From contig CAVURO010000010.1 of assembly GCA_963743945.1 (NCBI GenBank), positions 372,001 through 436,000 on the forward strand: a stretch of 64,000 nt of DNA, given 5' to 3'. The DNA is from JACOTK01 sp963743945. GTDB taxonomy: Bacteria > Actinomycetota > Acidimicrobiia > Acidimicrobiales > CADCSY01. The notes beneath the pieces are model-generated. The model did not search any database and had not been told where the DNA came from. It worked only from the letters and a program-made list of their open reading frames with translations. Of this stretch, positions 1 through 7,520 are shown piece by piece. Position 1 is the first letter of the stretch. Each line of letters begins with the position of its first letter. Made by a program: the position numbers and the translations under genes.

Positions 1-33
1 CCTTTGCCGCGTGGGAGTGCCTTTGCCGCGTGG
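1..33. repeat. 14-bp direct repeat at the window edge
   Basis: CCTTTGCCGCGTGG occurs at 1-14 and again at 20-33, a 19-bp period. It lies upstream of the SDR gene and may extend beyond the window edge. No function can be assigned from two copies. Confidence 0.6.
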
Positions 34-95
34 CTGCTGTCTTCAGCGAACCTTCATCACCCGGACCATCCGCGCATGACGGAGTGTCGAGCCTC

Positions 96-896
96 ATGAG
101 CTCGTCGCTCGATCGCCCGGTGGCGTTCATCACCGGCGGGGCTCGAGGCGTCGGGGCAGCGACGGCCCGACGCCTGGCGGTGGACGGTTGGGCCGTGGCC
201 CTCTTCGATGCGTGCGCCGAGAACTCGGCGCTCCCCTACCCGCTCGCCACCAGGATGGACCTCGATGCGACCCTGGCCGCGTGCGGGCCAGATGCGCTGG
301 CGCTCGTCGGCGATGTCCGCTCCCAGGAGGAGCTCGACGAGGCGGTTGCCACGACGGTGCGCCGCTTCGGCGGGCTCGACGCCGCGGTGGCCTGTGCGGG
401 TGCGATCGCCGGCGGGCCGCCCGCATGGGAGACCACCGATGAGGTCTGGGAGGCGTTGATCGACATCAACCTCACCGGCGTTTGGCGGCTCGCCACTGCC
501 GCCGTTCCCGCTCTTCTCGCGAGGCCGGAGCCCCGCCACGGGCGCTTCGTGGCGATCGCCTCCGCTGCGGCGGTCACCGGCATGCCGCAGCTGGCCGCCT
601 ATGCCGCCGCCAAGCACGGGGTGCTCGGGTTCATCCGCAGCATCGCCGCGGAGCTCGGTTCCCTGGGCGTCACCGCCAACGCCATCTGTCCCGGCTCGAC
701 CACCACCGCCATGCTCGCGGCAAGCGCCGTCGTCTACGGACTGGAGAGCACCGAGGAGTTCGTCCAGCACCACCTGCTGCCCCGCCTCATCACCCCCGAC
801 GAGGTCGCCGCGGCGACAGCCTGGCTGTGCAGTCGCGATGCCGACGCGATCACCGGGGCCGCCCTCCCGGTCGATGCCGGCATGACTGCCTCATGA
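96..896 (+). CDS. SDR family oxidoreductase, mycofactocin-coupled type
   Basis: Classical short-chain dehydrogenase of 266 aa. The Rossmann glycine motif is TGGARGVGAA near residue 12, the catalytic serine lies in AIASAAA, and YAAAK supplies the catalytic Tyr and Lys. An insertion after strand 2 containing PYPLAT and a following DLDATL segment is typical of the SDR subfamilies linked to mycofactocin, whose nicotinamide cofactor is tightly held and recycled by that peptide cofactor. The ATG at 96 is preferred to an upstream GTG at 30 because it sits 11 nt after GGAG and begins directly before the Rossmann strand. The mycofactocin-type alcohol dehydrogenase that follows supports the subfamily call. 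The alcohol or ketone substrate cannot be read from the sequence. Confidence 0.8.
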   Translation: MSSSLDRPVAFITGGARGVGAATARRLAVDGWAVALFDACAENSALPYPLATRMDLDATLAACGPDALALVGDVRSQEELDEAVATTVRRFGGLDAAVACAGAIAGGPPAWETTDEVWEALIDINLTGVWRLATAAVPALLARPEPRHGRFVAIASAAAVTGMPQLAAYAAAKHGVLGFIRSIAAELGSLGVTANAICPGSTTTAMLAASAVVYGLESTEEFVQHHLLPRLITPDEVAAATAWLCSRDADAITGAALPVDAGMTAS

Positions 897-1066
897 AGCC
901 CGGTTGACCACTCACCGTTCGTCAGGACCCACAGGTCAAACGGAGCGATTCCGCGTCAGGTCGTGGGCCTCGGGGCCGGACAGCGGTAGAACGTCGGTGA
1001 CGTCCCCGTCCCGACCGAGCGTCTCGGAGCCCTCAGGAACCAAGGCCGTCGAGCCCGCCGATGCGC

Positions 1067-1072
1067 TAGCGT
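1067..1072 (+). promoter_or_regulatory. Candidate -10 box for the alcohol dehydrogenase
   Basis: TAGCGT lies 37 nt before the ATG at 1110, with a GAGGGGAG ribosome-binding site at 1092-1099. The same CTAGCGT string precedes ugd, valS and the HhH-GPD gene, so it is probably a housekeeping -10 element. No clear -35 is seen. Confidence 0.4.
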
Positions 1073-1109
1073 GACTCCCGTTCGTTCGTCGAGAGGGGAG
1101 CCACCGGCC

Positions 1110-2222
1110 ATGAAGACCAGGGCAGCAATTTTGTGGAACGTGAAGCAGGACTGGAGCGTGGAGGAGGTCGAACTCGACCCACCCAAGCACGGTGAGGTCC
1201 TCGTGAAGCTCGCTGCGTCGGGCATGTGCCACTCCGACGAACACCTGGTCACCGGTGATCTTCCCGCTCCACTTCCCTGCATCGGAGGCCACGAGGGCGC
1301 CGGTGTCATCCTCGAGCTCGGGGAAGGCGTGACCGACCTCGAGGTGGGCGATCATGTGGTCTTCGCGTTCATGCCGGCCTGTGGGCGTTGTCGCATGTGC
1401 TCGACGGGCCATCAGAACCTCTGCGACCTCGGTTCCAAGATCATGCAGGGCGGTTCGCTCTACGACGGCAGCTACCGCTTCCACGCACAGGGCAAGGACA
1501 TCGGCACGATGTGCATGCTGGGCACCTTCGCCGAGCACACCGTCGTCAACGAGGCATCCTGCGTGAAGATCGAGAAGGACATCCCCCTCGACAAGGCATG
1601 TCTCGTCGGCTGCGGCGTCACCACCGGCTGGGGGTCAGCCGTGTACGCAGGCGAGATCGGCCCCGGCGACACGGTGGTGGTGGTCGGCATCGGCGGTATC
1701 GGCATGAGCGCGGTGCAGGGAGCCCGCCTTGCCGGCGCACGCCACATCGTCGCGGTCGACCCCGTGGAGTTCAAGCGTGAGCAGGCGCAGGAGTTCGGAG
1801 CCACCCACACGGCAAAGGACGTCTTCGAGGCGATGGGCATCGTCACCGAGATCTCCTGGGGACAGATGGCCGACAAGGTCCTCGTCACGCCGGGCGTGGT
1901 CGACGGCAACGAGATGATGCCGATCATGGCGCTGGTGGCCAAGAACGGCCGAGCCGTGATCACCGGCCTCGCCCCCACGTTCAACTTCGATGTGAAGATG
2001 TCGCTGATGGATCTCACCCTCATGCAAAAGGAGATCCGTGGCTCGCTCTTCGGCTCGGCCAACCCCCGTGCCGACATTCCCAAGCTGCTCCAGCTCTACC
2101 GTTCCGGCCAGTTGCTGCTGGACGAGATGATCACCCGCACGTACCCGCTCGACGGAGTCAACCAGGGCTACCAGGACATGCGCGACGGCAAGAACATCCG
2201 CGGCGTACTTGTCTACGACTGA
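1110..2222 (+). CDS. NDMA-dependent alcohol dehydrogenase (mycofactocin-associated)
   Basis: Zinc-dependent medium-chain alcohol dehydrogenase of 370 aa. CHSDEH and GGHEGAG supply catalytic-zinc ligands, four cysteines in CGRCRMCSTGHQNLC bind the structural zinc, and GIGGIG is the nucleotide-binding loop. The N-terminus (KTRAAILWN) and the long MQGGSLYDGSYRF segment are characteristic of the N,N-dimethyl-4-nitrosoaniline-dependent family, whose NAD stays bound and is reoxidised through mycofactocin. The ATG at 1110 follows a strong GAGGGGAG at 11 nt. A MoxR ATPase starts 6 bp after the stop. No mycofactocin biosynthesis gene is in the window, so the cofactor must be made elsewhere. The physiological alcohol is unknown. 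Confidence 0.88.
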   Translation: MKTRAAILWNVKQDWSVEEVELDPPKHGEVLVKLAASGMCHSDEHLVTGDLPAPLPCIGGHEGAGVILELGEGVTDLEVGDHVVFAFMPACGRCRMCSTGHQNLCDLGSKIMQGGSLYDGSYRFHAQGKDIGTMCMLGTFAEHTVVNEASCVKIEKDIPLDKACLVGCGVTTGWGSAVYAGEIGPGDTVVVVGIGGIGMSAVQGARLAGARHIVAVDPVEFKREQAQEFGATHTAKDVFEAMGIVTEISWGQMADKVLVTPGVVDGNEMMPIMALVAKNGRAVITGLAPTFNFDVKMSLMDLTLMQKEIRGSLFGSANPRADIPKLLQLYRSGQLLLDEMITRTYPLDGVNQGYQDMRDGKNIRGVLVYD

Positions 2223-2228
2223 TCGTCG

Positions 2229-3197
2229 GTGACCCTCGGTCAAGCGCAGACGTCTTCTCGGCAGCTGCTCGACGGCCTGGTGAGCCAGGTCGTCGGGCGT
2301 CGCCGAGAAGCCGAGGTCGTGGTTGCGGCACTCGCCGCGCAACGCCATGTCCTGCTGGAAGGTCCACCGGGGACGGGCAAGTCCACCCTGTTGCGCTCCG
2401 TGGCCCGTGAGCTTGCCGTCGGGTTCGAGTTCGTCGAGGGCAACGCGGAGCTCACGCCGGCGCGCCTGATCGGATCACACGACCCCTCGCGTGTCCTGCA
2501 CGAGGGCTACGTACCCGACACCTTTGTCGATGGGCCCCTGGTCACCGCGTTGCGGGACGGCTCACTGCTCTATCTCGAGGAGATCAACCGCGTTCCCGAG
2601 GAGACCCTCAACGTCCTGGTCACCGTGATGGCCGAGCGAGAGCTGCACGTGCCTCGGCTCGGCCACATCGTCGCTGCTCCCGGTTTCCGCCTGGTCGCGG
2701 CGATGAACCCGTTCGACGCCGTGGGAACGGCACGCATCAGCTCGGCGATCTACGACCGGACCTGTCGAGTCGCCATGGGCTACCAGGAGGCATCCGATGA
2801 GCTCGAGATCCTCCGTCGCGCAACCGAGGGCGCCACACCGAATCAGCCTGACGAATCCTGGATGGCAAAGGTCATCGATCTCACCCGTGCCACTCGCGAC
2901 CACAGCGACATCCGGGTCGGATCCTCGGTGCGAGGGGCGATCGACATGGTGCTCGTCGCCGTCAACCTGGCCGAGTTGCGTGCAGAGCCCATCGGGAGCA
3001 TCAACGTGGGGCTCGATGCCGCGTTGGCCGCACTGAGCGGGCGCATCCGCATCCATGAAGGCTGCGGTCGCAGCGCCGATGACCTGGTCCGGGCCCTGTG
3101 GGCCTCGATCTTCCTGACCTCCGACGACAGCCCGGAGCCCGATCAGGGAAAAGTGATGGGCCCGGCCACAACGACACCGGGCCCGGCCAAGGCCTGA
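2229..3197 (+). CDS. MoxR-family AAA+ ATPase
   Basis: AAA+ ATPase of 322 aa starting at GTG. Walker A is GPPGTGKST (about residues 46-54), Walker B is LLYLEEINR near residue 115, and a sensor-1-like AAMNPFD follows. MoxR ATPases work with VWA-domain partners as metal-insertion or complex-maturation chaperones. This gene begins 6 bp after the alcohol dehydrogenase and overlaps a VWA gene, so the three are very likely cotranscribed. A role in activating a mycofactocin-dependent enzyme is an inference from context. The proline-rich C-terminal tail overlaps the start of the next gene and is the least certain part. Confidence 0.85.
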   Translation: MTLGQAQTSSRQLLDGLVSQVVGRRREAEVVVAALAAQRHVLLEGPPGTGKSTLLRSVARELAVGFEFVEGNAELTPARLIGSHDPSRVLHEGYVPDTFVDGPLVTALRDGSLLYLEEINRVPEETLNVLVTVMAERELHVPRLGHIVAAPGFRLVAAMNPFDAVGTARISSAIYDRTCRVAMGYQEASDELEILRRATEGATPNQPDESWMAKVIDLTRATRDHSDIRVGSSVRGAIDMVLVAVNLAELRAEPIGSINVGLDAALAALSGRIRIHEGCGRSADDLVRALWASIFLTSDDSPEPDQGKVMGPATTTPGPAKA

Positions 3198-4117
3198 TCG
3201 AAGAGGGCGAACAAGCCCGCAAGGCCGTTGCCGACGCGCAGCGCCAAACCACAGCGCGCCAATCGCTTGCCAGGAACCCCAACTTCGAGCAGATCTCCCC
3301 GGAGGTCGGTCAACTCGACGAGGACGCCTTGGGTGATCTTCTCGATCGTGACCCCGACCAGGCTTTGACGATGCTCGCCGAGTTGACCGGCACGACCGAC
3401 CCCGTCCTTCGCAGCCTTGCCCGTCAACTCGCAGGTCGCATCATGGTTGACATCGCCCGCACCGGTCGAGCCGACCGGCGAGGCATCGGACGCCTGCGCC
3501 GAGCCCGAGCCGCCGACGGCGGGGACCTCGATCTCGACGCAAGCATCGAGCCACTTGCCGATTCCCGAGCAGCCGGAGAGCCTCCCTCGCTCGACGACCT
3601 CTGGGTTCGCAGGTGGGGTCGACCGATGACCGCGCTGTGCCTGGTGGTGGACCGGAGCGGCTCGATGGGCGGCCGGCGACTCGCCACCATGGCCGTCGCC
3701 GCCGCAGCAGTCGCCTTTCGCCAGGGTGACGACGACTACAGCGTGATCTCCTTCGCACGCGATGCCGTCGTGGTCAAGGCCCAAGGTGAGCATCGCCCCG
3801 TCGAACGGGTGGTCGACGACGTGCTCTCCCTGCGAGGGCACGGCGTGACCGACCTGGCCCTTGCCCTCCAGGCCGCACGTCGCCAGCTCGAACGTTCCAA
3901 CGCATCGCACAAGGTCACCATCGTGTTGTCGGATGGCCGGGCCACGGCGGGCAACGACCCGCTCGGCCAGGCCCGTCACCTCGACACGGTCCACGTGCTC
4001 GCACCCACCGGTGATGCCGAGGAGGCCAATCTCCTCGCCCGCGCCGGCAACGGCTCGTGCGTCGAGATCAGCCTCCCCACCGACGCTCCCGCCGCGATCG
4101 CGGCGCTGCTCGCCTGA
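3098..4117 (+). CDS. VWA-domain protein, partner of the MoxR ATPase
   Basis: A 339-aa reading with a C-terminal von Willebrand factor A domain. The metal-ion adhesion motif is DRSGSMGG near residue 187, followed by the conserved GVTDL threonine and the LSDGRA aspartate. The N-terminal half is polar and helical with no recognised domain. The start is uncertain: the only upstream in-frame start is GTG at 3098, a 100-bp overlap with the ATPase gene. A CTG at 3194 overlaps the ATPase stop and would give about 307 aa. MoxR/VWA pairs resemble chelatase subunits, where the VWA protein recruits the client. Its client here may be the upstream dehydrogenase, as an inference from position. Confidence 0.78.
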   Translation: MGLDLPDLRRQPGARSGKSDGPGHNDTGPGQGLIEEGEQARKAVADAQRQTTARQSLARNPNFEQISPEVGQLDEDALGDLLDRDPDQALTMLAELTGTTDPVLRSLARQLAGRIMVDIARTGRADRRGIGRLRRARAADGGDLDLDASIEPLADSRAAGEPPSLDDLWVRRWGRPMTALCLVVDRSGSMGGRRLATMAVAAAAVAFRQGDDDYSVISFARDAVVVKAQGEHRPVERVVDDVLSLRGHGVTDLALALQAARRQLERSNASHKVTIVLSDGRATAGNDPLGQARHLDTVHVLAPTGDAEEANLLARAGNGSCVEISLPTDAPAAIAALLA

Positions 4118-4143
4118 GCAGCGTTCCCCGTCGGTGGCGAGAC

Positions 4144-4344
4144 TCAGTCGGTGACGTCACCCCACAGGAAGGGATCATCGAAGCCGGGTGAGCAGCCCAT
4201 CCGCGCACGGGCCCGATGGACACGCAGGGCAAGGAGCGTCACACCCGTTCCGGGAACACCGGGTTCGGGGCGAAACGGTTCGGGCGGGCGGAGGCGGGTC
4301 CGAGAGGGGCCCGAAGGTCGCTTGGCTGCGCGTGCCATCACCAT
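4144..4344 (-). CDS. Small hypothetical protein ending in FDDPFLWGDVTD
   Basis: A 66-aa reading on the opposite strand in the 340-bp gap between the VWA gene and tetR. The ATG at 4344 is preceded by GAGAGG at 8 nt, and a stronger AAAGGAGG lies 20 nt further up, which could serve an earlier GTG. Codons are strongly G/C-ending, as in real genes here. The first half is basic and proline-rich; the end is acidic and aromatic. No family is recognised. The competing plus-strand frames have no ribosome-binding site. The rest of the gap shows only the tetR promoter. Confidence 0.45.
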   Translation of the reverse strand: MVMARAAKRPSGPSRTRLRPPEPFRPEPGVPGTGVTLLALRVHRARARMGCSPGFDDPFLWGDVTD

Positions 4345-4444
4345 GCAATTCGCCTCTCGGCACCGAACCTCCTTTGCGGCATCAAGGTTGTCCTCGGCAC
4401 AGGGTGAGCCGGGCACTCGTTGTCCCCACGAAGAGTGGCTTTGT

Positions 4445-4450
4445 TAGGGT
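4445..4450 (+). promoter_or_regulatory. Candidate -10 box, tetR
   Basis: TAGGGT lies 9 nt before the ATG at 4460 with no ribosome-binding site between them, so transcription could start at or just before the ATG. Confidence 0.4.
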
Positions 4451-4459
4451 TCGGCACAC

Positions 4460-5053
4460 ATGTCAGCCGTTCGCCTGCCCGCCGATGCCCGCCGTCGCCA
4501 GCTTCTCGACGTTGCACTCGAGGTGTTCGCGGCCCACGGCTACCACGACACGGTCATGGATCAGGTGGCCGAATCGGCCGGTGTCACCAAACCCGTCCTC
4601 TACCAGCACTTCACCTCCAAACGTGAGCTCTACCTGAGCGTGCTGGCCGAGGTCGGCACGCAGCTCGAAGACCACATCGCGGAAGCCACTGCAGGCGCCG
4701 GCTCACCTCGTCTTCAGGTGGCAGCGGGGTTCTCCGCGTACTTTCGCTTTGTGAAGGAGCAGCGCAGCGCCATGACGGTGCTTCTCGCCAGTCAGGACCA
4801 GGCGGACCCCGAGTTCACCGCCACCGCGATGGCCATCGAGTCGGTGATGGCCGCCACCGTGGGAAGGCTCATCGACGCCAACCTCGATCCCGACCACCGC
4901 CGCCTGCTCGCCCACGGCATCGTTGGCATGGCCACCGGGACCGGTCGGCACTGGATCAACCGAGGGCTCGACCTCGACCCGGCCGTCGTGGCGCTTCAGG
5001 TTGCCGACCTCGCCTGGGCAGGACTCCGCGGGATCCATCGCATCGAGGACTGA
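4460..5053 (+). CDS. TetR/AcrR-family transcriptional regulator
   Basis: A 197-aa TetR-type repressor. The N-terminal helix-turn-helix reads DQVAESAGVTKPVLYQHFTSK (recognition part VTKPVLYQHF) at residues 35-55, preceded by the usual LLDVALEVFAAHGY helix. The C-terminal helical domain would bind an unknown ligand. It stands alone: the convergent acyl-CoA dehydrogenase ends 13 bp beyond it. Homologues often control lipid or xenobiotic metabolism, so the neighbouring acyl-CoA dehydrogenase or MFS exporter are possible targets. No copy of a palindrome is seen at its own start, so autoregulation cannot be argued. Confidence 0.85.
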   Translation: MSAVRLPADARRRQLLDVALEVFAAHGYHDTVMDQVAESAGVTKPVLYQHFTSKRELYLSVLAEVGTQLEDHIAEATAGAGSPRLQVAAGFSAYFRFVKEQRSAMTVLLASQDQADPEFTATAMAIESVMAATVGRLIDANLDPDHRRLLAHGIVGMATGTGRHWINRGLDLDPAVVALQVADLAWAGLRGIHRIED

Positions 5054-5065
5054 ATCCCGGCGAAA

Positions 5066-6277
5066 CTACTGGACCCTGACTCCCGAGATGGCCCGGCTGA
5101 TGACAAGGCGTTGGATCTCGGAGGTGCCCTCGAAGATGGTGAAGATCTTCGAGTCACGGTGCCAGCGCTCAACCGGGTACTCCCGGGTGTAGCCGTAACC
5201 GCCCAGAATCTGGATGGCCTGCTCGGTAACCCAGACCGCCGTCTCGCTTGCGTACAGCTTGGACATGGAGCCCTCTCCGGCGGTGAACGGCTTCGCGTTG
5301 CGAGCCATCCATGCAGCGCGCCACACCAACAGACGTGAGGCATCGATGCGGGTCTTCATGTCGGCAAGCTTGAAGGCGATGGCCTGGTTCTCGACGATCG
5401 CTCGACCGAACTGCCTGCGCTCCTTGGAGTAGTCCAGGGCGTACTCGTAGGCGGCACGGGCAACGCCGAGCGCCTGGGCGCCCACGGCGGGACGGCTTGC
5501 CTCGAAGGTGGCCATCGCCGCCTGGCCCTCGGACTTCTTGCCCTCGCGCACGCGGGCGAGGCGCTCGTCGAGCTTCTCCTTGCCCCCGAGCAGACAGGTG
5601 CCGGGGATGCGCACATCGTCGAGCACCACCTCGGCGGTGTGGCTGGCTCGAATGCCGTGCTTCTGGAACTTCTGACCCTGGCTCAGGCCCTTGGTGTTGG
5701 GGGGGACGATGAAGCTGGCCTGACCACGAGCCCCGAGTGTGGGGTCAACCGAGGCGACAACCACGTGCACCGCCGCGATGCCACCGTTGGTGATCCAGGT
5801 CTTGGTTCCGTTGAGCACCCACTCGTCGTTGGCCTCGTCGTAGACGGCCCGGGTCCGCAGGCTCGACACGTCGGAACCTGCGTCGGGCTCGGACACGCAG
5901 AACGCTGCCAGCTCAGGCTTCTCGGGCGTTCCGAAGCACTGGGGCAGCCACTCGAAGATCTGGTTCGGCGCCCCGTTGGCGACGATGCCGGCCACGGCCA
6001 GGCCCGTGCCCAGGATGGAGAGACCGATACCGGCGTCGCCCCAGAACAGCTCTTCGATGATCACCGGCATGGTCACGCCCGAAGCGTCCATGTTGGCGTT
6101 CATCAGGAACTCCCAGCCGTAGAGGCCGATCTTGGCTGCCTCCTGGATGATCGGCCATGGCGTCTCCTCCCGCTCATCCCAGTCATGAGCGGCGGGGCGA
6201 ATGACATTGGCGGAAAAGTCGTGAACCCACTTCTGGAGCTCGAGTTGGTCGTCGTTGAGTTCGAGTGAGAAGGACAC
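5066..6277 (-). CDS. Acyl-CoA dehydrogenase
   Basis: FAD-dependent acyl-CoA dehydrogenase of 403 aa, full length for the family. It has the flavin-binding AAFCVSEPDAGSD and TWITNG motifs, the RRQFGRAIVENQA helix and the C-terminal GGYGYTREYPVERWHRD. The catalytic glutamate is in IFEGTSEIQR, so an active straight-chain or branched acyl-CoA oxidation at the alpha-beta bond is expected. The start is GTG at 6277, with GAGG 9 nt upstream. It lies 34 bp after the MFS gene on the same strand, separated by a perfect palindrome that may regulate it. Substrate chain length is not readable. Confidence 0.88.
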   Translation of the reverse strand: MSFSLELNDDQLELQKWVHDFSANVIRPAAHDWDEREETPWPIIQEAAKIGLYGWEFLMNANMDASGVTMPVIIEELFWGDAGIGLSILGTGLAVAGIVANGAPNQIFEWLPQCFGTPEKPELAAFCVSEPDAGSDVSSLRTRAVYDEANDEWVLNGTKTWITNGGIAAVHVVVASVDPTLGARGQASFIVPPNTKGLSQGQKFQKHGIRASHTAEVVLDDVRIPGTCLLGGKEKLDERLARVREGKKSEGQAAMATFEASRPAVGAQALGVARAAYEYALDYSKERRQFGRAIVENQAIAFKLADMKTRIDASRLLVWRAAWMARNAKPFTAGEGSMSKLYASETAVWVTEQAIQILGGYGYTREYPVERWHRDSKIFTIFEGTSEIQRLVISRAISGVRVQ

Positions 6278-6310
6278 GGAGGATTACCTCGGAGTGTGAG
6301 AGGGATGGAA

Positions 6311-6326
6311 GTTACCCAACGGTAAC
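6311..6326. promoter_or_regulatory. Palindrome GTTACC-N4-GGTAAC
   Basis: Perfect inverted repeat GTTACC (6311-6316) and GGTAAC (6321-6326). It spans the stop codon of the MFS gene and lies 34 bp upstream of the acyl-CoA dehydrogenase start on the minus strand. It could be an operator for that gene, for instance for the nearby TetR protein, or a short mRNA hairpin. There is no U-tract, so it does not look like a terminator. Confidence 0.4.
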
Positions 6327-7520
6327 GTGTTGTTCCATCCTCCGAGAAGTCACCACCAGGAGAACGGCAAGGCCGGACAGGCCGGCGCCGAACCACGACG
6401 GTGCCCCGACGCCGACATGATGGAAGAGGAAGCCCCCCAGGGCCGGGCCCACCACCCGGGCGAGGCTGCCCGCAGACTGCTGCACGCCGAGGACGGCGCC
6501 ACGCCGATCGCTGCGAGCACGTCCACCGACCAGCGACGTTGCCATCGGTGCAACCAGGCCCTGACCCACGACCAACAGCGCCAGCGCCGCGATGAGCTCG
6601 GGCCAACGATGCGCATCGGCGAGGACCATCAGGCCGGCGGCATTGAGCATCAGGCCGACCTGGAGCGCTCGCATCTCGCCGAATCGCTTGGCAGCGGCAT
6701 GCACCAAACCCCCCTGAACCCCCACCATGACGATGCCGATGCCGGCAAAGACGGCTCCGGTCGAGGCCTGTGTCAACTCGAAACGCCGTTCACCCAGGAG
6801 CGCGAAGGTGGCCTCGAACGCACTGAACGCAACCAACGCCATGAACGCAACCAGCACGAGTGGCAACACCCCGGGCATGTCGAACCATCTCTCCCCGGAT
6901 CCACCCGAGAGCCTTTCGGCATCCTCGCGGGCGCGCGCCCGGGACTCGCTGGGGTGGGTCTCGGGCAATCGACGCCACGCGACCAACGCGTTGAGCGCAG
7001 CGACGCCTGACGCCAGGAAGAACGGGAGCCGGTGGTCACCGAGCGCAGCCAATGCACCGAGGGCCGGTCCGAGTACGAAGCCCACCCCGAAGGCCGCCCC
7101 CAGCATGCCCAACAGGCGAGGCCGCTGATCGGCAGGCGCGAGATCGACCACCGAGGCCTGGGCAACCGACACACTTGCGCCGCTGATGCCGTCGATGACG
7201 CGCGCAGCGAAGAGCAACCACAGCGAACCGGCGAGTCCGGTGAGGAGACTGCCGACGGCGGTTCCGACCAGCGAGAACAACAACAGCGGCTTTCGGCCTA
7301 TCCGATCGGACAACCGACCCCAGATGGGCGAGAAGATCAGCTGCATCAGGGAGAACGAGGCGACAAGCATGCCGACCTTGGTCGGCGACGCCCCGAAGTC
7401 CTCCGCATAGAGGGGCAGGATCGGCAGCACGATCCCGAACCCGACGAGGTCGAGCGCGACGCTGACCCAGATCGTTCCGAACCCGGGCGGCAGTGGGGGA
7501 CGCGAGCTGTTGCGTCTCAT
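6312..7520 (-). CDS. MFS transporter, drug-efflux type
   Basis: A 402-aa major facilitator with about 12 hydrophobic segments. The family loop 2-3 signature reads GRLSDRIGRKPLL near residue 75, and LDLVGFGIVLPILPLYAEDFG in helix 1 is typical of the tetracycline/multidrug antiporter branch. The second half begins after a charged loop with RAREDAERLSGG. Its ATG overlaps the cysS stop by 4 bp (ATGA), so translation is probably coupled, an unusual partner for a tRNA synthetase. The exported compound is unknown. Confidence 0.85.
   Translation of the reverse strand: MRRNSSRPPLPPGFGTIWVSVALDLVGFGIVLPILPLYAEDFGASPTKVGMLVASFSLMQLIFSPIWGRLSDRIGRKPLLLFSLVGTAVGSLLTGLAGSLWLLFAARVIDGISGASVSVAQASVVDLAPADQRPRLLGMLGAAFGVGFVLGPALGALAALGDHRLPFFLASGVAALNALVAWRRLPETHPSESRARAREDAERLSGGSGERWFDMPGVLPLVLVAFMALVAFSAFEATFALLGERRFELTQASTGAVFAGIGIVMVGVQGGLVHAAAKRFGEMRALQVGLMLNAAGLMVLADAHRWPELIAALALLVVGQGLVAPMATSLVGGRARSDRRGAVLGVQQSAGSLARVVGPALGGFLFHHVGVGAPSWFGAGLSGLAVLLVVTSRRMEQHVTVG

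Noticed and set aside
897..1066. Possible small gene between the SDR and the alcohol dehydrogenase
   Set aside because: Frames there are short and lack start signals; the region is better explained as leader and promoter.
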